Assembly (NCBI GenBank): GCA_947034895.1
Contig: OX344763.1
Coordinates: 65,925,093 to 65,989,092 of the forward strand
DNA length: 64,000 nucleotides
From: Rhytidiadelphus loreus
Lineage: Eukaryota > Streptophyta > Bryopsida > Hypnales > Hylocomiaceae
Reading direction: 5' to 3'
The notes beneath the pieces are model-generated. The model saw only the letters and a list, made by a program, of their open reading frames with translations, did not search any database and was not told the DNA's origin. Shown here piece after piece: positions 47,885 to 58,549 of the stretch (the first letter of the stretch is position 1; each line of letters opens with the position of its first letter). Both the position numbers and the translations under genes were made by a program.

Positions 47885-49640
47885 CACTCATGGTTTTTAA
47901 AAAACTACATGAGTTAAAAGATAGGGTCCATTTAATTCAATGGGGACAAATTTTATATAATTTGTAAAGCTACTATAGCTAGGGTTCATGAAATGCTACA
48001 CATTCTAATATATATAAATTAGGGTATATAAAAACATCATATAATAGGAATTTTTATTAATAAGTTAGCCTTGACAAATAGAAGCCATGTAAATTTTTCA
48101 TAATATGATGAGTATAGATGTGGACAAATAATTTCATATGGATGATAAAATGAACATATTCAAGAAAATCTACGATGAAGGGTGGTCGACTAAGATTGTG
48201 CCATGGTACTTGTAGTGTATATATAAAAACAAACTAAATGTAAGACATCAACTAAAAGTGGAAAAATTGTCACATTGTATGAATAGGAAGGTTTACCTTA
48301 GTGGATTCAACAAACTGAAAATTGTACAATATGAAGATAGAATCTATAGTTCATTTAACTTTAAGCTTTGAAGCCATATGTGTTAATCACACTCATATTG
48401 AATGAGATTTTCATGGGATAGTTTCATTAGGAATTCTAAAGTGTTCAATGTTATTAACCCCTAAAGACTAGAGGGTGTTTTGGAAGAGGAAGAATCCAAA
48501 ATTGCTAACTTTGATGCATTGTCTAAAATAAAAAATTATTTAAAAAAAATTCAACTGTATAAAAGTGTATTATGTAGTTATAACAAAGTTTAGAAACAAT
48601 TTCAGCTAATTTGACCATGTGGATTGAAAGATTATAATATTTGAAGTGAGAAAAAAATCTTTATTTTCATTCTTGCAAACTAGGACCAATAAACTTGAAG
48701 CCCTCTTAGAGTAAAATATTTGGTCTACACAAAAATGAGAATTTTAACTATTCATAAATTTATGACGTTGGATTCACTCATAAAAAATCTGAATCAACTT
48801 GCAATGCAAAGAGGTTAAATGCATTGGCAATACACTAGTCTTTTTTTGATGATTTCTTGTGCAATGAGATATTTTTTAATTTGGAATCCAAATGGTTAAA
48901 AATTAGAGACAAATATTTAGAATATTTGAAAAAAAATTCAAGAACTTTGACTTCACATATTGCAAGATAATAGGGCTTGAGGTTAGAAGAAAAGTTTTTT
49001 TTCTTGAAGCCACCCTAACATAGCTGATAAAGTTTGATTCCTTTGAAAATGAGAACTAAATTTTTTTTGATGATTGTATGCCATATTTTATTAGTAACAT
49101 AAATCCCAAATTTCAATAGTTGATTAGATTTTTTGCAAAAGATGCCCCAAAGATGCACAAATTGCAAGGGCTACCAAATAAATTTAGGGCAGAAAAAAAT
49201 TATATTTCCACTAAGAGGATACATGTTCACATCTTGTGTCAAAAATTTTATGAACATTTGACCAAAATTGACTTCATAGGGACCTACCCAAAGTTTCAAT
49301 TGTTCATTCAATGGACAATTGGCCTATATGGGTTAAAAATTGTCACTTGAATTCAATTGATTATTGTTGATTTCACAATGTCTACCCCATACATAGATGT
49401 AGTAGATGGAAGAGAAAATTTGTGAAGAAAGGTGGGGTGGGAGAAAATTGGACACTTAAATTTTATATGTCAGATACACCCATTTAAAAACTTGCACGAA
49501 TGAATTTATAAAAACTATAGGGTATTGAAAATATGCCCTTTTTAGCTTTTTATGTAAAAATACGGTCATCTTAAATGCAATAATTAAGGTAAATAGCCCC
49601 ACATAAAATACCCTCTTAATTCAGGTGTATAACTTAAATT
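47885..49640. mobile_element. about 1.75-kb AT-rich insertion in copy 2
   Basis: The helical block of copy 2 stops at about 49640 (RPRGDHSL) and resumes at about 47885, whereas copy 1 has no gap there. Flanks carry GTCCCCCG on the left and ATCCCCCCG on the right, a possible imperfect target duplication of about 8-9 bases. Termini pair only loosely (CACTCATGG against GGAGTG). Inside is AT-rich DNA with no recognisable domain; the one notable frame (49120-49350) is not convincing. Class undecided. Confidence 0.55.
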
Positions 49641-50490
49641 ACAAGGAGTGATCCCCCCGAGGTCGGTCCATGTATCTGATGTCCAGTATGGCAAGGCGAA
49701 GCTGGCGACTGATGTAATTATACATTCCAATGGTGACCAACACTCTGGACTTCGCGTCTAAGCCCCTAAACTTGAACCCTCTAGATTGTTTATCGAGTCA
49801 ATATTTTGACTTCATAAACCTCTGAAACATCGTTGCCTCGTCCGCAAATTTCTCACCAAGATCTTTGGCCCGCTTCAACTTTGCATCGTTTGTAAGCCGT
49901 CTACTAAAATATGACAGCTTTGGGTAGGATAGGAGAAAATCCCACGTCAACGATGAGAAATTGTGCCTCTTCTTCCACGACCTCCAGACATCCAAGTTAG
50001 TGTCATTGTTCTCATCTTGTAGTTTCAAACTAGGCTTTATTGTCATCAACTCTTCGTGGATGATTTTCTTCTTCTTCCTGCTCCCCACCCAGTCCTGTGC
50101 TGTTTGGTTATCCGGCACAAGATATTTAGTCTTGCCGACGGACACCTTTGGGTGCTTCAGCCTATGATCTTCGATTAGATTGAGGAGGTGTTTTGCGAAA
50201 GTCTCAAGATCGCAGTTCGTGAAGTGACCCAAGTCCTTGAAGAATTCTCTCTTAAAGAAAAATGACTTTCTACTGAAGTCATCCAAGTCCCGAAAGAGTT
50301 GTCGGGTAACAGGTTTGACCAGATAGCCTTTGGGGTACTTGGTGAAGAACTCCTTCCAGAGCCTCCAGATATCATCACGCACTGTGATAATCTTGATCTC
50401 ACGCTTGAGATCTCCGGCATGTTTTATATTTTTGCCTTCTTTCTCGAGATTGATATTTTGGAATCGTTTGACCACTGCATTAGTAAAACT
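49641..50490 (-). pseudogene. copy 2 helical block, first part
   Basis: After a TTGCAG acceptor: FTNAVVKRFQNINLEKEGKN, KHPKVSVGKTKYLVPDNQTA and RHNFSSLTWDFLLSYPKLSY. TGA at 49798 falls where copy 1 reads KYRL (here KY-stop-L), after which DKQSRGFKFRGLDAKSRVLV and RLAILDIRYMDRPRGD continue in the same frame. This is the best conserved stretch between the copies. Confidence 0.65.
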
Positions 50491-50696
50491 CTGCAATAGA
50501 TAGGACACGCATTGTATGAGGTCTGAGTACTTTGACAATTATCCTCGCCTCGAAGATAATGTAACACATGTACAAATTCATTGATAGTCGAACATGTAGT
50601 GATCGAAAAATCAAGCAATCAAACCTTTATGTGTCGCACGAACAAATCAGAAATTTATCTTCGAGTCGAGGATAAAGGGTCAGGAGGAGAACTCAC

Positions 50697-50966
50697 CTTC
50701 CATTCTCCTTCGCTGAGAACGAATGCATTTCTCCGCTTCACTAACTCGTCGGCAATTAAGGTCGGTCAAAGGTAGTTTATCCAGACATTGTGGGAGCTTA
50801 TAATCTGGCTCCTCCACGTTAGATGGGCATAGTCTTGGTGATTTGTCGAATTGTCAAATTCGGATATATTCACCAATTTTGATGTATCAAGGGTCCACAC
50901 AATGTAGGTATTCCAGGTTTTGAGTTGAACTTGGCGTTGCTCACAACACTTCTTTTTCTGCAAATT
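50697..50966 (-). pseudogene. copy 2 NGQHS domain, downstream half
   Basis: LQKKKCCEQRQVQLKTWNTY, IVWTLDTSKLVNISEFDNST and NHQDYAHLTWRSQII are the second half of the domain. The frame continues past TGA 50766 into LIADELVKRRNAFVLSEGEW and a GGTGAGT donor. The left edge is the insertion point of the 3.8-kb element. Confidence 0.6.
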
Positions 50967-51644
50967 TGTGGAAGTACGCAACATCTAGATAAATAGAAAT
51001 AATAGATAATAGTAATTATATAAAGTAGAAATTTTCAAATTTTCCATAATAGGTAGGGAATAGGAAGCCCAAAACCAGAAATAGGAATTAGAGCCTTTAA
51101 GGAAAACCTTAAACTGTAATTAGGGTTACAGTCGGATCCGGAAACTCTATCCGGAAACCCTAACCCTAATCCGGAAACCGGAAAGTTCCGGCCGAGTAGG
51201 CCCTAGAGCCTAGTCCGGCTAGGGAACTTACGGGAACGCTAGGCCGAAAACTACTTAACCCCCGCTGTCTCCTTCATTCTTCCTCTTTCTCCGCGGGATT
51301 ATCGCGATGGCGCTTAGTGAGTGAAAGTGTGGTGAGATAGGAATGCGTTAGGGAGAAAAGGGGAGGCCGGTGCCGATCGCACCGGAAAGTAGGACAGAAG
51401 ATTAGCAGAACCAGTTAGCGGAAAATTAGCGGAACTGGTGACGGAAGATTAGCGGAAGTGAGGATGGAAGATGTCGGTAGTTATGGCAGGACCCAGTGTG
51501 CAGCGGAAGTCAGGGATTACCGCCCGGATGATTAGTCCGGAAATCCCTGAGAAGCCGGAACACCACCGGCAGCTGGAGGACGACCTGACGGATATGAGGT
51601 GTCTGGGGTTTCTAAAAAGACCCTAGAACATCCGGAGCGAGGAC

Positions 51645-53399
51645 ATGATAGACGAGATAGTTTACGGCACTCCCAACCAATACCACCTAATCGTCAGGGG
51701 TCATCCAAAGTCCTGGATTGTAGAAATGTGGGCGGGAGTTTACTTTGCGTCCTCTAGGGGATCCAGATGGGCCGGCCGGCCGGAGAAGTTCATGGCGGAT
51801 AGATTCCGGAACCCGGCGGATCCAAAAGAGGGTTACACCGCGTCCGATTGTCGGAACTCAAGGGATCAGAGACTCCTAGAGTTTCTCAGCCCCATCTTGT
51901 ATCCGGAAAAGCCCAGCCGGATTATAGTAACCTTGGCAAACACGGTATTCGGAGCCTTAGGGGAAAGAGGGAAACCGGCCCCTAGACCAGTCAGCTGGGG
52001 GCTCATTATCCACTCGATAGTGGAGAAGCTGTCCGGAAACCTAGTGGGGAAGAAGTCGAGCCCCATCAGTCCGTACCTCCTCCACTTGTACCACAAGCAG
52101 GAGGTACTTAGCAATCCGGAAGACATCATCTACCGGCAGGGAGACAGTTTGCTGCGGTATGGTCTTCCCCCGGAATCGGATCCGATGGATCATGAATCAG
52201 ACGAGGAAGAGAAGCCGGAACCGGAGTACGACTCACCGGGTAGGCACGACTCCCGTCGGAAGAGCACGGATCCGGATTCAAGGGGGAAGAGCCAGCTTCC
52301 GGACCCTGTTCCATTCCGGAACATTGAGCCGGATTTGGACATATTCAAATCCACGATTGCTTGGTTACGAAGGCAGAAGGCATCAAACGACCGGATGGCC
52401 ACTTTGATCCGGAACATCTGCGCAACCTTGAAGGTAGCAGATGAGACGGAGATTGTCGAGGCGATCAATAGCAGACCGGATCCGGAGATGGTTCGCCTGT
52501 TGGAGGGCCGGATCCGGACTGTGGAGGCGGAGCGGGATCATCTTCAAAACCGCGCAACTTGGGCGAAAGGAGAGATGATCACCGCCAACAAATGGGCAAC
52601 GGATGCGACGGAGCTGGTCCGGAAACTGAGGGACCTCATTGACCCGCCAACAGATATCATCACCATATCCGCACTCTGGAACAACCAGATGACCCGAGAA
52701 GGTCACATAACTGGAACCAAGGTTGTAAAGATCTTGGTAGACTTTGAGGCGCGGATCGAGATCGCACTGAAGGAGATGCGCCAGTTGGTCGGCCACTTCG
52801 ATCCGCTCAGCGGATTAGACGCTTCTTTGTTTCCGGAAATACCTGGAGGGGAGTTCGCGGAGACAACTCAACTCAACCTTGGACCACGAACATCGACCCA
52901 GCCAGCACCCGGAAGATCCTCGGTGCAAAAGGAGATTACGGATGGGAGGAAGATTCCGGATCCAGTCCTGACGCCCCAGAACACCTCGGTAAATCTCTTT
53001 CCACCTCTTCCGGTTTCCTCTGCAGAAGTTACCGCGATGACGGAGATTCTGGGTGGGATTCAGAATCCGGCTTGGACCCACCCGGAGGAGTTCACCCACA
53101 TGCAGCAGCAGACTCCTCCGCGGCCACCACCGACGACCCCTATTGAGGTCATAGATCTGGAGAAGAAGAAGGCCACCAGGCGGAAGGTCCCTAGTGATCC
53201 GGAAGAGGTTCTAGAGTCAGAAGAGGAGGAAGCAGTAACCAACTCCTCTTCCGACTCTGAGTATGCGGAGACGGATCCGGGTCCGCCAAGGACTCGATCC
53301 GCAACAAAGTCCACCCCTCCGAAGCAGATCCGACAGAAAGCGGCAACTCAGATTTCGAAGGGTGGAACGTCAGCAAAGAAGGCCCGGAAGGGCAAGTGA
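51645..53399 (+). CDS. 584-codon gag-like protein of the 3.8-kb element (intact)
   Basis: The longest uninterrupted frame in the window. Residues 1-180 form a compact domain (VTLANTVFGALGERGKPAPR, VSWGLIIHSIVEKLSGNLVG, SPYLLHLYHKQEVL). Next come an acidic/basic hydrophilic linker (ESDEEEKPEPEYDS), a helix-rich coiled-coil part (about 260-400: LEGRIRTVEAERDHLQNRAT), a Pro-rich region and a Lys/Arg-rich tail (TSAKKARKGK). There is no CCHC knuckle, protease or polymerase. The start is the first ATG of the frame. It resembles gag-like or structural proteins of plant retroelements only in general layout. Expression signals are not evident. Confidence 0.7.
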   Translation: MIDEIVYGTPNQYHLIVRGHPKSWIVEMWAGVYFASSRGSRWAGRPEKFMADRFRNPADPKEGYTASDCRNSRDQRLLEFLSPILYPEKPSRIIVTLANTVFGALGERGKPAPRPVSWGLIIHSIVEKLSGNLVGKKSSPISPYLLHLYHKQEVLSNPEDIIYRQGDSLLRYGLPPESDPMDHESDEEEKPEPEYDSPGRHDSRRKSTDPDSRGKSQLPDPVPFRNIEPDLDIFKSTIAWLRRQKASNDRMATLIRNICATLKVADETEIVEAINSRPDPEMVRLLEGRIRTVEAERDHLQNRATWAKGEMITANKWATDATELVRKLRDLIDPPTDIITISALWNNQMTREGHITGTKVVKILVDFEARIEIALKEMRQLVGHFDPLSGLDASLFPEIPGGEFAETTQLNLGPRTSTQPAPGRSSVQKEITDGRKIPDPVLTPQNTSVNLFPPLPVSSAEVTAMTEILGGIQNPAWTHPEEFTHMQQQTPPRPPPTTPIEVIDLEKKKATRRKVPSDPEEVLESEEEEAVTNSSSDSEYAETDPGPPRTRSATKSTPPKQIRQKAATQISKGGTSAKKARKGK

Positions 53400-53831
53400 C
53401 TTAGTAGCGCAATTGGTTTGTTAGTTTTGGTATTTTGTTTCCGACGTGGGTTTTCTAGATGTGGGACCCACTGATCCGGAATTTTAGGAAGTTCTGGATT
53501 TCTAGAAAGTCAACGGCTTTCCATTTTTCCCGGAACGGTCACTTGGTCGTTGTCCGGATTTTCAGTTGGCCGTTGGCCGCGTTTTGCTTTGGAACATTTT
53601 GGTCGTATTGTTTTGGTTTTTAAGGGTAGGCCGGTTTGTGGCCTGTCATTCCTTTCTTGTCATTCAATCTGAGCACCCAAGAATAAACACCTTGGCAATC
53701 ATTATCTTGCATATCGCGTCTTGGTTACTTGTGTGTGGGTGTGTAAGGGAGAGTGTGCAAGGAAGGAGTCCGGATTGGTTGGCATCCGGATTCAGCTGAA
53801 GGTGTTCTGCGGAATAGTTTAGATTGAACTT

Positions 53832-54245
53832 GAGGAGCTGCGCGCGGTGCCTTTAAATTGCTAGACGGTGATCCGGTGGGATCCGGTAGTGGTCAGGGAG
53901 CTAACCCGGAACTCATGAGTAGTTTCGTGCGGAAGTCAGCAGCCGCCAAGTGGAACATTACCAAACCATCGGAAGGTCTGCTAACCTCAAGAACGGTCGA
54001 TAGCTAGGAAGTAAGTCCTTTAGTTCCGGATTCTAACTATCCGTAGTTGTTTTGTGGTTGAGTCCAGTTTGCAAGTGAGGATCTGTGCGCCGTGCCTTTA
54101 AATTGTTGGAACGGTGATCTGGTGGGATCCGGTAGTGGTCAGGGAGCTAGTCCAGAACTCGAGAGTAGTTCCGTGCGGAAGTCGGCAACCGCCTAGTGGA
54201 ATATTCCCAAACCACCGGAAGGTCTGCCAACCTCAGGAGTAGGTG
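53832..54245 (+). repeat. direct duplication (about 170 bp, offset 245) in the 3' part of the element
   Basis: GTGCCTTTAAATTG at 53847 and 54092 starts similar blocks with CGGTGATC.GGTGGGATCCGG, GTGGTCAGGGAGCTA, GTGCGGAAGTC.GCA and CGGAAGGTCTGC.AACCTCA. The copies differ at roughly one base in ten. It is non-coding. Confidence 0.85.
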
Positions 54246-54774
54246 AAAGCTTGATCCGGAAAATAGCTGAGTGTCGTTGTAGTAAGGGTGGGTGAGGGTG
54301 TATCTCTGTGTGACCTACCTTCCGGGTGGCCACCCGGGAAGTTGTGAGGGTGACCATCTTTCCTCCGTACCGAACTGAGAACCTTGAGGACGGATAGTTG
54401 TTTGTTGTTTAGGAAGTTGATATGTGTGTTACTTGAGTGGTGATGTTCTCCACCCCTCAGAAAGAGCAAGTGAGGACCCTCTGAGGGTAAAACAGAGGTA
54501 CAAAAAACCGGTGTGACGGATAGAAGGAGTAAGAATCTGTTTCAAGACGGATCCGGATGTGATTCCGGAAGACATTATTCCCGGAACTTGGTGTTTGTGT
54601 TGTGCCGGATCCTACAGCGGCCTGTCATTTCCGGGTAGATCCGTAGTTCCAGAAACCTATCTATTGCGACAACATCTGGAATTCCCTAGGACGATAACTC
54701 GTGTCATCTTAACGCTTTTGTGGTGTTAAAGATACCTACGCCTAGATTGCGCGTACGACAAAATCCTTAGAAGC

Positions 54775-55230
54775 TTGGACACTATGTTGACCATTGATGA
54801 TCATGAACTTTCCGTCCTTGATCTCCTCCCTCTTCTTGGGAGGCTCCTTCAGGAGATTGTTCCGTTTGTCCACAAGAGTCGAGCATAGTCTCTAACGCTC
54901 CCGAATGTGGCCTAACGCAATGAGGTTGCTCTTCACGGATTCTAGGATCCGGTCCTCCATACCCCAGATGACATAGTCGTCTCTAGCAAAGATGCACTGC
55001 TTGATGTTGACAACTTTCGGATCTTGACCGAGTACGTAGCATCCTCTGTGCATAGCCCAGAAGTCTCGCTGAATGCGGCCGAACTTGTCAACGTCATCTT
55101 TGGAACTTGTGGTTTCCTCTGGATGGGCAACATTTGTCAGAGCCGAACCAAAGCTTCCAGCAGCGGTTACTATGGCAGCTCTAGTTGCCCTCGGTCGCTT
55201 AGAGGAGCCCCTTGCTTGCGTTCCGACCAT
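54775..55230 (-). pseudogene. copy 2 NGQHS domain, upstream half
   Basis: Starts with a basic segment (GSSKRPRATRAAIVTAAGSF), then FGRIQRDFWAMHRGCYVLGQ and NIKQCIFARDDYVIWGMEDR. TAG at 54892 is passed in frame, and EEIKDGKFMIINGQHSVQAS reaches the insertion at 54765. It matches MDYEKFAEEQKSYWEIHGSY...GKFMIINGQHSIIAS of copy 1. Confidence 0.6.
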
Positions 55231-55667
55231 TGACTGAGTCGATGTGTATTTCTGCGGCTATGACCAAGCTGGAGGAACGACTCTAACTCCTCCATGTCAA
55301 ACTTTGCCCGCATGGCATTCACATCCATTACAATGGAGTGGATGTGCTCTTCGTCTGTGCCATCCTCTCGTGCCTCCTGCAGCACGATCATGACAAAATT
55401 CTCACGCACGAATTCAATGTTCATGACCTTTTCTTGAAGATGCCATGGGAAAAAGTTCGATTGATTTTGGATCCGATACCGTAGATGCACGAAATCCTGG
55501 AACCGGTTTAGACCAAATGACCACGCAACAACACGCTCCTTGAACTGCCAAAGGTCCCCAAAGGCCTCTAGCATTTCATCAATGAAGGGCTCGTCTCCAA
55601 GCAGATTTTGGAATGGCTCCATGAAGGGCAGCGTGCTGGAGTAGTCATAATTTGCTCTTTCCTCCAT
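55231..55667 (-). pseudogene. copy 2 N-terminal YDYS block
   Basis: From ATG 55667: MEERANYDYSSTLPFMEPFQ, GDLWQFKERVVAWSFGLNRF and WHLQEKVMNIEFVRENFVMI. It is intact over about 145 codons and is the reference for the stop in copy 1. The exon probably ends near 55230-55250, where the downstream block takes over in another frame. Confidence 0.65.
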
Positions 55668-55704
55668 CCTTCTATGTAGCCTGTATAAATGAGGTCACTC
55701 TTAG

Positions 55705-56665
55705 TTACCTTCGAGTCGAGGATAATATGATAGTGTTCATGGTTTGGTGTGCCAATACTGTGGATATAAAATACTGAAGGCTAGAAATAAATTAAATTAG
55801 AATTAACTTCGACTCGAAGATAATTGGTTGTATCACAGTATCGCTTATTTAAGACTATATCACCATATCACGTGTTTATTACTTTTCCGTTCAATACTTT
55901 TACGAAGTAGAATTGTCTCTACAATGAGTATTAGTTGGATTTTGTTATTACAAGAACTTAGTATTTCATGTACTTGTTGACCGACAAATGGTAGTAGTAG
56001 AAGTAGTAAGTTAAATCTGAATTATCTTCGACTCGAAGTTAATTCATTGTGTCACTATCACGCGTTAATGACCATATCACAATGTCACTATGTCATTTGT
56101 TTATTTCTTTTCGTTCCATAATTTCATGAACCCAGAATCTCTATAATGAGTATTAGTTTGACTTGGTTATTCTATTTACTTAGAATTATATGTTTTTGTT
56201 GACAGAGTAAGTTAAATCTGAATTATCTTCGACTCGAAGATAACTAATTGTGTCACTATCACGCGTTAATGACCATATCACAATGTCACCATGTCATTTG
56301 TTTAATTCTTTTGCATTCCATAATTTCATGAACCCAAAATCTCTACAATGAGTATTACTTTGATTTGATTATTCCATGTACTTAGAATTATATGTTTTTG
56401 TTGACAGACTAATGTAGGTGTTATTTCCTCTACTGACCATTGTTATTGCATTATCTTCGACTCGAAGATAATGCCATTTGCAAGAAGCAATATTCATTAG
56501 AAATCTTTGTTGCTTTATATCATCCCAATTGATGTGCATTGCTACTTTAATTAACGAATGTCATCCCTTTGTTTACCAGGGTAATGTTCCACTTTTTTAG
56601 TGATTCATATGGTGAGTGGTCTTGGGGTTTATAATGCCTGTCTATTATCTTCGACTCGATAGTAA
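55705..56665. repeat. palindrome family, cluster 3 (6 copies) in the 5' leader of copy 2
   Basis: Copies at 55705, 55803, 56022, 56223, 56451 and 56645, spaced 98-228 bases. Those at 56223 and 56451 are perfect. Segments between 56022 and 56223 and their flanks are themselves similar (CACTATCACGCGTTAATGAC at 56052 and 56255), so part of the cluster arose by duplication of an about 200-bp unit. Confidence 0.9.
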
Positions 56666-56669
56666 TCAA

Positions 56670-58090
56670 GTTCTAGACTCTACTTCTGGGAAGATAGAAT
56701 CCCCTAAACCCTAATCCTCTAATACTGCGTTCTTTATTTTCGAGACCTTCTTCAAAAATCCTAAATCCTAAGCCCTCTTCTTGCTCTAATAAAAAAGAAG
56801 ATTTTTGTGTTAGAGATCTAATTCCTAAACAACCTAATCCTAAAGCAAGTTTGAATCGCTTAAACTCAAGAGTTCCCTTGGTTTCTAAAGCGTGTAGGAA
56901 GAGAAATTCTAGTTTAGGTCAGCAAGCCCAAACTCAACAACAGCAACGTCCAATGAACACAACAAGCTTCAAACTAGACTTTAGCAGAGACACAGAGTAT
57001 CATGTATCCGAGCAAATCCAAATCCAAAGCAATTCACGGACTTCAACCCTTAAAAATTCTCTGATCCGAACTTAGCCTGAAACGTGGAGCAATTGCAATT
57101 GAAGAACGCAACAAATTAACAAGATCCAAAGCAAGAGAATGTCTAAACCCTTAACCTGTGCAACAACAGCCCAAATCCTAAGCTAATGAAAACAACAAAG
57201 ACTTCAATACCAATACCAATGCAGTGAAATGAGAATGAACTCACAATTTTCTGAGTAGTTCTTGAGTAGTTTCTGCTTCTCCAAGTCGTGGCAAACAAAG
57301 TTGCTCATGAACTGCTCACAGCTTCAAGATAGAAATTGCGATCTTCCAATCGTAGTGAAGCAAAGAGTAACCATGACTGGATCCACAGCAACTAAATACT
57401 AAAACTGCACAAATACAAACAAAATATTCTTGAAATCAAATCCAAACACCTTCAGCGCACTTGGCATTCACAGAACTGTAAACCCTTAAGCTATTACTAC
57501 CAAGAATACCCTAAACAACAAGTAAATCTAAGCAAAGCTACCGGTGTCTTTCGTGGTTTGGTGGGAAGGAAAAGTCCAAACAAAGATAATTGCCACAAGA
57601 AATTTGTTTCGAAAGAAGACCTGCACTCTCAAACAAATCAGAAACAATCACAATCGTTGAAAATCAAAAGAGGGAATTTGAAATACTCATGGTTGGAAGC
57701 TCTCGCAAAATCGCGCAACCAGTGAACTCTTCCGCCTTTCCGCCACATTGAGATCCAAAATAAAAAAGCAACGATCCCGCGGCCAAAACCAGGCCAATCC
57801 TTGCTGTGCAATGCTGGAGAGCTTGAATCTTGTAGTAGCCGACAAAGCCCATACAGTTGAAGGCAAAAGGTGATGCAAAACAAACGGAAACACAGAAACA
57901 CAAACTGTAGCGGAATGCGGGAGCGCCAAATCCTACCTCCGACAGCGCAGCCGATCTCGCAATACCCGACCTTGTTCAAGTAGATACCCAACGGGTTCCA
58001 AAAGATACCCGACCTTGTTCCCAGCTAGATACCCGACCATATTCCTGGCAATGATACCCGCCAAACCAATTTCCGGTCTTCACTAATGAT
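56670..58090. other. upstream region of copy 2 with ATACCCGACC repeats
   Basis: AAACCCTAA telo-box at 56706. At 57961-58070, AGATACCCGACCTTGTTC-like units repeat four times. Open frames here are short and lack domains. TTGGCCCATTA near 58129 resembles a site II element. Confidence 0.45.
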
Positions 58091-58549
58091 GCCCGAGACA
58101 ATGCAATTATTATGCTTAACCCATTCATTGGCCCATTACACAAAAGAAATAATGATATATTGTCCCATAATTATTAGGTTCTCCTACACTAATTTGAAGA
58201 CATTTGGCATTATATTTATTGTTAGTATACAAAAATGCAATACTTTTGAATTACATATTCATGTAATTTAGACTTATTCACCTCCATGTATACTTCCATC
58301 CTCACCTATATGAGTTGAAGTATTTTTCAATGGCTTGTAAATGTATCTTTGTTGGAGTCAAATGTCGTAATTGTGAAAATAAACAAATTTCACTACTAGG
58401 ACTCCATACTAATTTGAATTTCTTCTAGGCACCATTTTGGCTTTTTAGACGTCTGACTACTTTGCAAGATTTTGTTTTTGCCAAAAAAAAAACGGTTAAA
58501 AGATTGCATTTAGTTCTAGATAGTTCCTAATATAAATATACAAGAAAAA

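Larger units (their letters stand above)
46081..50675. repeat. palindrome family, cluster 2 (4 copies)
   Basis: Copies at 46081 (right half degraded, coding), 47342, 50539 and 50655. The last three lie in introns of copy 2 close to splice donors or acceptors: 47342 is 6 bases inside a donor, and 50655 and 50539 bracket an intron. Confidence 0.88.
50967..54760 (+). mobile_element. young 3.8-kb element with TG...CA ends inserted in the NGQHS domain
   Basis: It begins TGTGGAAGTACGCAAC and ends TTGCGCGTACGACA, an imperfect inverted pair (TGT..GTACGC). AAATT lies before it and AAATC after it, a 5-bp duplication with one change. Deleting it with one duplication copy joins the host frame exactly (ASKD then LQKKK), as expected from copy 1. 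TG...CA ends and 5-bp duplication fit an LTR retrotransposon, but I cannot find long direct terminal repeats, so class is open. The sequence is GC-rich and full of CCGGA words, very unlike its surroundings. Confidence 0.72.
43657..55667 (-). pseudogene. NGQHS-HAD gene, copy 2 (broken, split by two insertions)
   Basis: Overall span of the better-preserved paralogue of the gene at 26750-33432, same strand and same block order. Removing the elements at about 47885-49640 and 50967-54760 restores exon order. In-frame stops at 54892, 50766, 49798, 47465, 47438, 46934, 46667 and 45058, plus a frameshift near 43930, make it a pseudogene. Where copy 1 can be compared, the lost residues are Arg, Gln or Trp, pointing to C-to-T or G-to-A changes. 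No family name is known to me for the whole. Confidence 0.68.

Noticed and set aside
50967..54760. Calling a complete LTR retrotransposon
   Set aside because: No long direct terminal repeats, protease, reverse transcriptase or integrase are visible.
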